Below, piece after piece: positions 24,610 to 36,572 of a stretch of DNA of 64,000 nt. The translations under genes were made by a program, and so were the position numbers. This DNA comes from Azadirachta indica (Eukaryota > Streptophyta > Magnoliopsida > Sapindales > Meliaceae): NCBI GenBank assembly GCA_022749755.1, contig CM040447.1, positions 14,178,087 to 14,242,086 on the forward strand. Direction: 5' to 3'. The notes beneath the pieces are model-generated. The model worked only from the letters and a program-made list of their open reading frames with translations, ran no database searches and had not been told where the DNA came from. Every line of letters starts with the position of its first letter. Position 1 is the stretch's first letter.

Positions 24610-25921
24610 TATGGTTGCCTGAGCCAGCCTGACTACGAGTACTATTACTTTCTTACGCATGTGTGGGCCATGAGCTTTCCGAATGAAATATATTTTTCTT
24701 TCTCTTTTTTGGTTGTTTCTTTTGGCTCTTTGTTTGTAAAAGCAGTAGATTTTCCATATATTCACATTTTGACATAAATAAGTTAATCTTGTTAACAAAA
24801 CTAGCCATATTATTAAGGCCAAGGCTTTACCAAGCCTCAGGCAAGCGATGTTAGTCGTAGAACTGAAGATCTGGCTACGGCCGTTCGGCATGCAGGCTTA
24901 CGTATTATTAATCGACTCCAGTGCATGAGGGTTTGTTTTGTTGGTTGTAATTTACTTTCAATTAGTAGACTCCTTGTTTCAGTCCTAAATATCTCATACA
25001 AAGTCCAAGACGGTAAAGAAATTGCAGAAAAATAAGGATACAATCCAGTAGAATATCTGCGATAGTAAAACAAAGGAAACAGGAGAAAATGTGCAAAATT
25101 TTCATCTCTCTACCAATTTTTTAGGGCTTTTCATTAAGCCTATTTCATAAGTCTCATTTTCATTTTAAGTCTGTTGATCGCTAAATGTCAATTAAAGATA
25201 TACTCGGTTAACATATCCAATGTCAATTAACTAAAAACAAAATTAAAAAAAAAAAAAAAAAAAAAACGTTTTTCCCCTGTTATATCTACACGGCGGAGTA
25301 TAACTGCCATCACAAATTTTCTATTAAGTTAACAAAAAAAATTGACACTTTTACATTATTGATGTGATATTTTTTATTTTTTTAATTAACATAACATAAT
25401 TTGAAATTGAAATAAAACTAAAACTCTAAATAAATAAATGTAAATTGGAAGCAAATAAAACCCTAAATTCTAAAACTAATTAATAGCCACCGCCCAAGTT
25501 GATCAAGCTACGCTTACCGCTAGGCTCGAGCACGACGGTCAAGTTCCGTAAGGCGGATAAATGATAGGTGGCAGTGGTGTAGCTTAGAGCGATGGAGAGA
25601 CAGTGGGGGCGTGAACAGTTTCTTTTCTTTCTTTTCTTTCTTTCTTTTTTTTTTTTTTTGGGGGGGGGGCTTTTTCCATCTCTTTCCATTACAAGTCACA
25701 TCCATGTGAAACCACTCTCACACGTCACTATTGTATTTTTCCTAAGGCATAATAAGACCATTCTGCCATTAAAAAATCAAAATTAATCGTTGCAGTGTTC
25801 ACGGCATAGAGCTGTTGAGGTATTTTATTCCAACACGAAAATTATGATCATGGAAATTAAAAAAAAAAGATACTTTTTCCCCACAGAAAAAAAAAGTCAA
25901 ATTAATAAATGCAAACTCCAA
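24610..25921. other. Intergenic DNA after UGT copy 2
   Basis: No gene is supported. It contains an A-rich run near 25245-25266, a homopurine/homopyrimidine stretch with T14 then G10 at 25644-25669, and a GC-richer island at about 25480-25620. On the minus strand the island reads as an open stretch ending LINLGGGY, but with no recognisable family. Confidence 0.5.
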
Positions 25922-26145
25922 ATTGCCGTTAGATCGAAGGCGTTGCCATCGAATGAAGTGGGGAGAGGGAGGAGATAGAGATGACTACAAGAATCCATGT
26001 AAACAATTAAAGCAAGGGGCAATTAGAAAAAAAATGTTGAGCAGCTAATAACTAAGACACAGTACGTACTAGTAAAAAGGATTTAAGCTAGGTCGGTTCC
26101 TCTTACAGTTCAATTTCTCGGGTAGCTAAAAAATTGCGAGATTAA
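25922..26145 (+). pseudogene. UGT72 pseudogene fragment, C-terminal part only
   Basis: This is a decayed copy of the UGT72 3' end. The opening TTGCCGTTAGATCGAAGG matches the code for VAVRSK at the same place in copy 1, and TTGCCATC follows in both. A GGGAGGAGATAGAGATGA block matches EEIEMM, GGGCAATTAGAAA matches QAIRNK, and TTCCTCTTACAGTTCAATTT matches SSYNSL, ending at TAA (26143-26145). The frame is broken by several small indels, and nothing upstream (PSPG box, N-terminal domain) survives here. It therefore cannot make a functional enzyme. It is probably the tail of a third tandem copy. Confidence 0.8.
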
Positions 26146-27558
26146 TTTCTTAATGTAAAGAGAACTAAAATACACAACATAATTAAATTGACGTGTTAGC
26201 GTTTTTCTGAACTTCGTTAAGGATCGAAACTCAAAAAGGAAACTCACTCCACGCTAATGCGCTACAAACTGTTACTTTGGCACTAAACGTTGATCTTTTA
26301 AATCCGGCAACAAAACTGGGTTTGCAAGATTTATAATTCAAATGGTGAATGCATGGGATTACAAGTTATGCTTGATGAACATAATAAATATTTTTGTTTT
26401 CTTTTTTCTTTTTAATTAAACCTCTATCCCCGTGCCACCTCTATTGAGCTAGAAAGCATAGCTGCAACCATGAGCCATCTTGTGTTGTATTGATATGTAA
26501 TAACAGAAATTAAATTCCCATTGATGGATGGAGGGAATGTGAAAAGTCAACTGTATGAATTGACTTGCGAGTGATGGGCAAAAAGTGCCAATTTAATGTG
26601 GTTTCGTACTGTCATGAATGGTCCTTTTGTGTGGAAAAGTGTTATTAAGTATAAACCTATCTTTATCTTTGACTTGCGAAAATTAATGCCAACCGTTGTC
26701 GACTCAACTTACGCCCTTTAATACTTTGCCCTTATTCCCAATTCCCGTCTCCGGATCACTTGTTTTGCTTCGATTCATCAATCCAGCTTCTGTCTTAATT
26801 AATTACTTCTATAACAAGCAACAAAATTTTCAGACAACTTTGCATCAGTGATCGAACTCTCAACATTCAATTGTAAGAAACGAATTGAAGAAGGAACCTC
26901 AAGTGGAAATTGATATGTACTGCTTTTAATTAGATTAAGTGCTAATTATGCAAATACCTAAACAAAATAAAAATAAAGATTTCGCAGATAATAATCAGTA
27001 TATAAATACTACTGTTAATTAAGAAATATAAGTATTTATTTCATGTGTTTGATTATTTATTTTAAATGTATTCTTTATTATTATTTTTAAATGTATTCCT
27101 AATTTTATAAATAGTTTTTAAATTAACATATAATTACATTTAAATAAATCATTAAAACGTAATAAACTAAAATATCTTATAAAATATATTTATTTATATA
27201 TATATATATAATATATTATTTTGATTATTTATGATAAATAAAATTACTAAATTTTAGATAGTTATATTATAATAAATTTTAAATTTATTACATACAGCCA
27301 GAAAGCCGGAAAGCCAGAGTAATGAATTATGATGTTGACTGTTCGCAAATTACGAACATTGAGATCCGCCTGTCCGGTGACATTTTGTGGCACGTGGCAA
27401 GATCCAAAGGCCAAGACACTCGATGCATTGCAAGACAAAAGAACTATGACCCTAACTGTTTTGAAGGCAACCGGCAGAAGGGATGACTTCCCCCGTCCCC
27501 AAATGGTCTGACACTTACGGATCGATATTTGACCAGACCCAACTAGAAGAGCCTGGTG
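26146..27558. other. Intergenic DNA between UGT fragments
   Basis: No intact gene is visible. Most is AT-rich, with a TA tract near 27196-27212. A better-balanced stretch at 27300-27558 leads into the next UGT fragment. There, GTCCCCAAATGGTC may correspond to the VPNWAP code at the start of the PSPG box, but this is too degraded to claim. Confidence 0.45.
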
Positions 27559-27836
27559 GTGAGGACCTTGTCGGTCATCCTTCTCTTGGTGGATTTTTAT
27601 CTTATTGCTGACGGAATTCATCTCCGGCGAGTGTCATCAATGCAGTGCCTATAGAGGAAGGAAAGATGAATACTATTATGCTAATATGCTGATTGAGGAA
27701 TATCAGACAGAATCCATGATTAGAAAGTTTATGAACGACACAGAAGGAGATGCCAGTGAGGGCCAGAGAAAGCCTAGACCCTTAAATACAGTGCAGAACA
27801 TGCTTTGTCTCCTCGTACAACTCGCTGTCTAAGGCC
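27559..27836 (+). pseudogene. UGT72 pseudogene fragment covering PSPG box to C terminus
   Basis: Translation gives GHPSLGGFLSYC, then a TGA stop (27609-27611) where functional copies have the Gly of HCGW, then RNSSPASVINAVP. This corresponds to the [26 protein letters not shown] region. About 24 nt coding the IAWPLYAEQ part are lost, after which KMNT, MLIEE, IRKFMNDTEG and a SYNSL-like stretch follow in order. The essential His of HCGW is Tyr. A premature stop, internal deletion and missing N-terminal domain make it non-functional. It derives from the same array as the two intact UGT genes and is a different, longer remnant than the one at 25922. Confidence 0.85.
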
Positions 27837-28290
27837 ATTATCTACTAATATCACTGTTTATCACTGTTTCTCCCTCGTTCCGCTGAGATTACCCGAAAGA
27901 TAGAGAGAGGAAAAAAAAAAATTAATTGTAATGTGTCAGCGTAAACAGGGGCTCTTACTCAATGGCCCATGGGTTCAAATGATGGTCAAATGCTGATTAC
28001 TCGAGAGAAATCCAAATTCCAAGAATACAGGGGTTCGATATCTAGTAAATAATAAAAAGAAAAACATGTTAATGATGCAGAGAATAGCATAAAATATTAA
28101 TTTTCAAATATGGAAAGGTAATAAATATCCATTTATGCAACGATTTTCATGTTTAGTTATTGATCATAGACAAGATGAAACATCAGTTTGCTCATATGCT
28201 TTTCACTATTTTAAATTCACTTCCCATCCAGAGGGCGAGGCCAATGAGGAACGAAGAGATGAACGCAGGCAGGAGGATAACCATTACAGG

Positions 28291-31200
28291 TTATACGACT
28301 ACAGGTTCGGTGGCTTTCTTCAGCCATGCCAACTCAGTTTCATCCAAGTGTGGGGCGAGAGTCTCTCTACATTTTGAATGGTATGTGTTCAGCCAATCTA
28401 TCTCTTCAGGCGTTAATAAATTCAGGTCAATCAACTTTCTCTGATATGGTGCCTAGGCAAGAGAAGAATCATTCAACATTAAAAAAATCAGAACTAAATT
28501 GCTTTCAACCGCGGCCTAGACCAATGTCTGTGCAATGTATGTGCAAGCATGGCCATGCCCGCAAGTGCAAAATTACATCAACTTGACAGCAGCTTAAAGT
28601 AAAGTATACCAAAAGCAGGAAGACATTTGAAGTGTGATTAGCAATGATTACGACAAATAAGGCATAAAAATCAGGATAAATCAATTCACATGAATCATTA
28701 ACTTACCCATGTTATGTGCTCAAATGACAAGTATCCCTTGTCCCCAAAATTAAATTTTGTATCAGCCTCTTTGATTACGAGCACATTCTCCAATCTAATC
28801 CCAAAGTTCCCGTCCTCGTAGTAACCAGGTTCTGAAAAGCATTTCAATATGATGAATAGAAAAATACCAACGGTTCCATCATTATCACATTTTTACCTTT
28901 GGATAGACTAAATGACCTGAATGGGCAGAGTGTCATTCAGGGGTAATATATGATCGTATTATGAAGCACAAAACAACTATGTCTATAGATTCAAAATGAA
29001 ATCTAAGTGGCTGTCTTCAGTTAGGATAATTCACATGCATGAGAAACTCTCTGAACCAAACAAGTATATATGTCTGGATGGTAACAAGTTCATGAAACCT
29101 GAGGATTAGAACAATAACAGTAATGAGATAAGTAAACAGCCAAAATAAAACCTATACCAAAAGCTTTATGAGACCCCAGAGAGAGACAGTTGACAACAAG
29201 AGAGAATAATTTTAAAGATCATGCATCGATTTACAGTTATAAATTAATGCTTTGTTGACACCTGGTATAAAAATTTCATACAGCTGCAATAAAGGCAAAA
29301 CATTGTGATACTAACCATCTGTTACAGTCATGGAAGCTTGTATAGGCACATTTCGAGGTCGGAAACTGATTAAATGGGGTCCTGCTCAGATAGTGCAATG
29401 ATTAAGAATACCAGAAAAGGAAAACCACTAATTAGCTTCTCAACCAAATTATGTAGAAAAACTAAAGGCTAGAAGTTATAATTTATTGCTTACCTTCATG
29501 CACATTTAAGTAAGACCCAATTCCATGACCAGTGCCGTGTCGATAGTCAAGACCATACTTCCACAATTCCTTTCTAGCAAGAACGTCCAGAGTATGGCCT
29601 ATAAAGCATGGTTAATCAATCAAGCAGTCAATGCTCAAAAGCAAATTTGCCATTTTCATGGAACTTAGAAAGTTTTGAAATTACATATATCACTGCAAAC
29701 TGAAAACTTATTACATATGAAAGACAGATTAGCTAAATACTTGTCATACCACAGGTGCCATTGGGAAATCGAGCATTGCCCAGAGCAATATGACCCTTGA
29801 GAACCTGCATGATACCCAGCAAACCAAGATCCTTCATTAAGAATAAACTATAAGATTGCATAGTTTTAGAAGAAGAAAAGAGGATGGTGAGCATCATCAA
29901 AGTTTGACTAAAGCAACAATGAGAAAAAATCAGACAATATCATTCTATACATAGTATAGATATCAACTAACTCATATAGCCATGTTCTATTCAGTTATCA
30001 AATAATTCAACCTGTAGAAATAAATATCCATTAGCCTAATAATGAAGATTTCAGTTGTACATCAATCAGGAATTAACAATTATTTTTTCAAATTGTTGTA
30101 TATGCTTCCAAAGACAGCAGGAAAAATAGTTATTGATTATCAGACATTGTGCTGCTTAACAACGGTTGTAGAGGTTATGACTCAATGCCAGTCCTTGCAG
30201 TGCATAACTGGTGATGGGGTTTGAAAGGCCAACATGGTTTATGGCAATAGTAATGCTTGTATATAGCCAGCGATGGATACAATAATGTAGCAGTGACAAA
30301 CAGCCACAGGTCGTCACACAGTTGTAACAGTTGTCACACGGATCATAGAGGTGTTATGGGAGTAAAGGCTAGTGTTAAGTGACAACAGGCAAACTGTTGT
30401 CAACCCAATAAAGCCATAGCTTAGGCAAGTAGTAGCTTATTACTGATCAGTGTGACCATATCGATTGTGATGATGAGTTACTAGGACTGGTGTGTGTTGT
30501 CAATTGAAGCTCAGAAATTATCAAACACATTTCAAGGGTTACATACATCCCGAGCGTAAGTTTAAGCATTCTAGGCCTGCATGCTGATAGTTACTGGGAC
30601 TGGTGGGTGTTGTCAATTGAAGCTCAGAAATCATCAAAGATATTTCAAGGGTTATGCACATCCCGAGAAAGTTTAAGCATTCTAGGCCTGCATGCTGATA
30701 GTTACTGGGAGTGGTGGGTGTTGTCAATTGAAGCTCAGAAATCATCAAAGATATTTCAAGGGTTATGCACATCCCGAGCAGAAGATTTAAGCATTACAGG
30801 CCTGTATGCTGATGAGTTACTGGGACTGGTGGGTGTTGCCAACTGAAGCTCAGAAATCATCAAAGATATTTCAAGGGTTATGTACATCCCAAGCATAAGA
30901 TTTAAGCATTATAGGCCAGTATGCAAATGAGTTACTGGGACTGGTGGATGTCAATTGAAGCTCAGAAATCATCAAAGATATTTCAAGGGTTATCTACAAC
31001 CCAAGCATAAGATTTAAGCATACTGTATGCAAATTTCTAAATAGAATATAGCCTTTCATAGCCAGAAGTTCCATAAAAGCTATATAAATTGCAAGACATA
31101 TTACAATTCAGAAAATCAAATCATACGTAGCCATCAAGACAACATCGTTGTTGAGAAAAAAATACCCTTAGAATAGCATGCTACAAGTTTCATGGCAGTA

Positions 31201-34200
31201 TGTAATCTTGTTATGATCAATACTAGTTTAATTATAGCAACAACCCAATAAAAAAAGGCATTGCCATATGAAGGCTCAGTGTATTCTTAAAATTCATTTC
31301 CTTTTCATGTCCAAAAACACCCTAAAACTGACATCCAAACAAAATAAATCAAAACAGAACTCAGCAACCATGATTAGTGATGCATAATATTGAGGTTGAG
31401 CTGAGTTCAAATGCCTAATAACCAGTATCTAAACAAGAGATGAAAGGAAGGCACCCACCGCAGTATAGCATTCTTTCTCATGTGCAGAGGGTTTTCCAAA
31501 ATGAACTGTCCGAGTTATATCAGTTGTTCCGTCAAGATACTTCAATGGTGCCATCAATGATATCAATAAACAGGTAAGTTAGAATTTAATGGCCAAATGC
31601 TGTATATATGGCATTCAGTAGATATTGTGCAATTATAGAATATTTGACGAACCTGTGCTCCTGAATCAACTAGATAAATGCAGTTTGGATCCAACTCAGC
31701 ACATGTTTCTGCCTGGGGTGAATAATGCATGATGGCGGCATTTGGACCAACTGAAGATATGGTAGGAAAGCTTAAACCTCTAAAATGCTGCAAGCATTAC
31801 AAATAAAAAAAATCCTTGTCAAGTTGAACAAATCAAGAACACAGACAGAGATAAATACTGTACCATAAACAGGACTCAATAATTGATCAAATCAAAGCTT
31901 TTCTATTCACAATCTTCGTATGTATCCTACGAAAGTTCTCAACCTTGATATGATATGATATGAAAGTGTTAGCTATGCCACAAAATAATTTATTTTCCAC
32001 GAACGTTGAATGCCCTCAGGAATAATGGAAAAAATAATAAACTCTATTTGCATCTAAACTAAATAAAAATTTCCAAAACCCACTTCAGGCTTCGCTACTG
32101 CTACTGATAATGAGAAATTAGCTGGGTTGTTCAGAAAACATTAGAAATTATCTATTTTTCAGTAACCAATGAACCAGACCAGCATGAACATCCTTGTCTT
32201 GAGAATGGCCTTTGCAAGTCAGTTTATAAAACCCTTTACAAACAATCTATTCATGATAGTTTATAACTGCAACAAAAAATCTGTAAACCTTATCCAAACT
32301 GTCCAAGTAATAACACAAAGATGCGGTGAGTAACGACTATTGTCAAACTGTATCCACTAAGATTTCCCATAGGAAAGACCAAATACTGGTTTCATTAACC
32401 TGATAACTATCAGTACATGAGAACTAATCTCTGAAGAACCTTGTCGTAACCATACGAAAAATGTAACACAGGTATTATGAGAAAAATCTACACTGGATTT
32501 TCATTCATTCATATTTTAAATCCCAAAAATCAGATTTTTCAACATATTCCAAGATTCTGAAATCAGATCCATATATAATTCAGATTGTAATTTTGATCAT
32601 TTGAAAATTCAATTTGTGAGTGACCTCCACCCTACAATTAGAAGAGCAGTTAATATACGCATTTATATACATATAGCTAACTAGATAATCTGCTTCCTAT
32701 ATTAGCAAAACACAGCCTCCAGTTCAATTTCTCAAGTTACATAACACACAGATATTGCATTGCTTAAGAGAATAACTAAAAAAATATTAGCAAAAGCCTA
32801 TAAACTAGGAAGCCCAACAAATTTTCTACTCTGTCTGATCTCCTAGTTAAAAGTTTTCGACATTTATGTTATATAAGTATAAAATATTTTGGAATAATTT
32901 AAGTTTAACATCACCTCTTTAGATGCTCGGAAACTCTCCAGCTTGTCACTTACAGTCACCTCAGTCAATTTCAGGGTTTCCCTGTCAAAATTGATTCCAT
33001 TGACACAAAAAAATATGAATCAATAACAATTGAAACTAAACCATTTTATATCGAGAAGAATCATGTATAACGAGAAAACCAACGAACGAATCTACTGATT
33101 TCTGACCAAAAATTGATTAAATGTATTAATGAGATTGAACAATCCCCATTTTCAGTTGAGATATCAGCTGACGCGAAGCAAAGTCAAAACATGATGTCAA
33201 AACTAAAGCAGTGGTGATACCAACGACTAGAGAGGACAGCTTAAATCTTAACATTTCAACCAACATCTCAGCAAGAATAGACTTAATTCAACTAGAGTGT
33301 TTAATGAAGAAAGACAATACAAAACAAGTATTTGATACATCTTGTCAGATAATTCACCTTTTCCTTGATCAAACTAGTCATCATATGATACATCTCAATA
33401 TCAACTAGAAATTACATGTATGGCAGGAAGCGCCAAAATCAAAGGAAGACAGACATACGAATGTTTTTTCTTGCTTGGACCCTCCCCTTCCAAGAAGTAA
33501 CCTGACGCCCCATAAATCTCTTGCATCTGTACAATCGAAAGAAGCTTTGGTCATCATGTTTCGAGCATAAAATTTTGTTTCACAGATTAGTTTTAAGAGA
33601 GAAAATCCTTCGACAATTTCAACAATCAGGATGGCATGCATTAAAATTCTGGGAAATATAGAAACTTCAGAGAACATAGACCTCATAGCATACCTGCTTA
33701 TCCAACCAAACAAGATACTGCACAACAGCTGCACCATCACGAATGTGGGCCTTTTTTAACCCATCTAGCTCAACTGGGTTCTAAAAATATAATACAATCA
33801 GTCAGCTAAATGCCAAACGTTAATCTTGTTGAAAGCCTCTGACATTGAAATGTAATAAGCACAGCAGAAGCAAGTGGGCACACATACAAAAGAGTATATC
33901 TATCTCCAACTGATAAACTAAGAGCCTACATTCTGGTCCAATAAATACCAATGGCAAGAAGAGGAAGGGGACCAAGATGGCTAGAGAAGTTTACAACTCC
34001 AAAATAATCCAGCAGTAGCAAAATTATGACCAAAAGACGGCTCTTTTAAAATTATTTGAACTGTATTTCAGCAACCAAGAACAAAATACATCATATACAT
34101 CAACCTTCAAAAGCTCAAGAACCATTTTCTTAGCATTTAGTATGGATAAGGCCCACATATATGTTTATATGGATTGGTTCCAACTAAATAGCATTGACAA

Positions 34201-36572
34201 CTTTCCAAGATCACATTGTCTTAGCAAATTTGTGGCAATAGAAATCTTCACTGCTTAGAAAGTGCAAGCACTACCTTTAAAGCTTTTGCAAGAGCCAAAG
34301 GTGATGGCTGAAGAAGGACTTTATCAGAATTCAATTTTGAATACAAAGCATAGCAGCATGACCCAGGGTCAACCCATATGAAATCATTATTATTTCCTTC
34401 CACTTCATCTCTACCATTTACTTGTACATCTGTTGGCGTTTCTTTAACTGCAGATGAAGGGTTGAGCTGATTAGATGAAAGCAAGACCACATCTGAGCTC
34501 ACTTCATCATAATCCCGAACCTCAATTCCACTTTCCTTGAAGAAGGAGTTTACCTGTAAACAGCACAAATGACAAGTCAATTGTTTGACCTTCAAGCTCA
34601 TAGGTCTCTTTTGTGGATATGAGACTACAGTCCAAAGATTAGGGAAGCATAAATCTGCTCCTTGGCTTTCTTTAACTTTTAATATCAGATACAACATCGC
34701 AGAGTCCAATATGGAATTAATTACCAGCAAAACATAGACCACCTACCATGTAGGCTTGAAAAGAGTCAAGGTAAAAAATTATATGGATAAATAGGAAATT
34801 CTTCCATGACTGAGTACTAAAAAAAGCTACCACTAAATACAAACACTCTGAGATAACACAGAAAATTAAAATATTATAATTACTAACCTCAGAAGATACC
34901 TTCCTCTTGTCAACATAAAGGAAAGCTGAATCATTTGTAACTATAGCAAATGCATGAACAACTGGGCAGTAGGACACATCAGTTCCCCTTATATTATACA
35001 ACCAAGCAACCTGCAAAGAAGCAATTGGATTGATATATTGCCAGACAAAAACAAAAATTTTGAAAAGAAAAAAATGTCCAGTAAATTAGCAATTTTCAAT
35101 CTCAAGTTGTAAATAAAGGCCAACAAATGGGGCCAATTATGAGATAAACTCACCTCATCAAGAGTTGTGATGATCATACCACAAGCTTTTTCATTGGTGA
35201 CCTTTTCTCTCAGATCCTTCAACTTGTCCGCAGCAGAACGACCGGCAAATTCTATTGGATGAACAATAACTGGATTAGATTCTGCAGCTGGACGATCTTT
35301 CCAAACCTTGTCCACCAAATTGGTAGAGGTCTGAACCAGCTTCTGTTGTTTTTTTGCAAAAGTATGCTCCCACCTCTGTGCAGTGTCTATGGACACGCAC
35401 CAAGGATCAACACCAATGGTTGCATCATTTGGCAGATTCTAGTAAAACCAAAGCACAAGATCCATTTGATACAATCAAAAACTTGCACAACAATTAAAGT
35501 AGTTAAACAAGCAGCCAAAACTAACTAAACTAATAATAGCAATGGTACCATCAAAAAAGAACCTTGCAAGGGTAAATGGTGAAAGTTCGGTTTAAGAACA
35601 ACTCATGAAATTAACTGATCAAGGTGTTAGAGCTCAAAAGTACTTTTCACATGCTCCAACTGCAGATTAGCTAGTCCATCTTTATACAAAAAGGCCTACA
35701 TAGTATGCGTTCAAATTAAAGCACTAAAAGATCAGACTTAAATGAACAGAAATTTCCTAACTAAAATTGGAACTGCAAGCTTAGATTAAATATCTGGAAC
35801 AACATGTTGGAGCTAAGCAACATAACTAATAGAGACACGAAAGATTCCAAGAAATAAAACAGAAAAAAGTCTATGGAAATTATAAATGATCATTGTAACG
35901 CACAGAACATGTTCTTTTGCAATATCCCTAACAAACAACATAACCTAAATTGTCATGAATAACTTATTTACAGTACATAAAGAGGGTAACTTACATCGGC
36001 CAACCAGACTTCCACAGCAGGGTCCTCTCCTATGCGCATAAGTTTCCACTCACCAGTAAGCTCTTGTGTTGCCTGCAGAAAATACCGTCCATCCGTCCAC
36101 AAAAGGGCTTCATTCATCGTAATAAGCGCCAAACCTGAATCTCAATCGAAAAAACATACAATCAAAACAAAATACAAAAGACATCTATTATAGTACCTTG
36201 ATTTTAACTTAAAACTCTATACTAAGAAAATCATACTCTATAACAGTATATAACTATATTTCCCATTATAATACTATCACATAAAGGCAATCAATAATAA
36301 CTGAATCTCTATCTAAGATTGAAACTGACCAGCACTTCCGGTGAAGCCAGAGACAAATTGACGCCGTTTATCACGTGCAGAAACATATTCACTCTACAAA
36401 AACCAACATAATTATTAGATTAAATAAAAAAGAAGTAGAAAATCACTAAAATGACAAGAAATTATGATCGGAAATAAACCTGATGATAATCTTCGGATGG
36501 AACCACCAGAGCATGGAGAGGAGGATCATGGGAAGACATAAGAGACCTCAAAGCCGCGAGAATTTCCGCCAT
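28291..36572 (-). CDS. APP1: Xaa-Pro aminopeptidase P (aminopeptidase P1), 16 exons, 644 aa
   Basis: This metallopeptidase (M24B) removes an N-terminal residue that precedes proline. Plant APP1 is cytosolic or membrane-associated and was found as a naphthylphthalamic-acid binding protein linked to auxin transport. Exons, from the start: 36572-36480, 36393-36330, 36134-35995, 35438-35154, 35010-34888, 34553-34275, 33780-33694, 33526-33459, 32981-32915, 31787-31653, 31539-31459, 29804-29750, 29598-29494, 29381-29316, 28831-28707, 28452-28291. All junctions are GT-AG and in phase, giving 644 aa, essentially the length of Arabidopsis APP1. Two N-terminal creatinase-like domains ([15 protein letters not shown]) precede the pita-bread catalytic domain. 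Metal ligands are Asp443 (YLVDSG), Asp454 (TTDITRT), His517 (HGTGHGIG), Glu550 ([10 protein letters not shown]) and Glu564 (IRLEN). Their spacing equals that of human cytosolic aminopeptidase P where I could compare it. The enzyme appears intact and active. Confidence 0.96.
30477..31030 (-). repeat. Intronic minisatellite, about 111-116 bp unit, five copies
   Basis: Copies begin GTTACTGGGACTGG (first copy GTTACTAGGACTGG) at about 30477, 30590, 30701, 30815 and 30931. Each continues through TTGAAGCTCAGAAAT, a CATCAAAGATATTTCAAGGG block and TTTAAGCATT, with copy-specific substitutions and small indels. The array lies entirely within the 1.65-kb APP1 intron between the exons at 31459-31539 and 29750-29804. 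Open frames across it on both strands are a by-product of the repeat period and show no coding signature. The last copy is the most divergent. Confidence 0.9.

Noticed and set aside
30539..30846. Internally repeated open frames on both strands
   Set aside because: They follow the minisatellite unit in an APP1 intron and are a repeat artefact, not a repeat protein.
33405..33740. 111-codon minus-strand frame
   Set aside because: It runs across APP1 exon 7-8 and the intron between them in the wrong frame; the spliced APP1 model explains the conserved parts.
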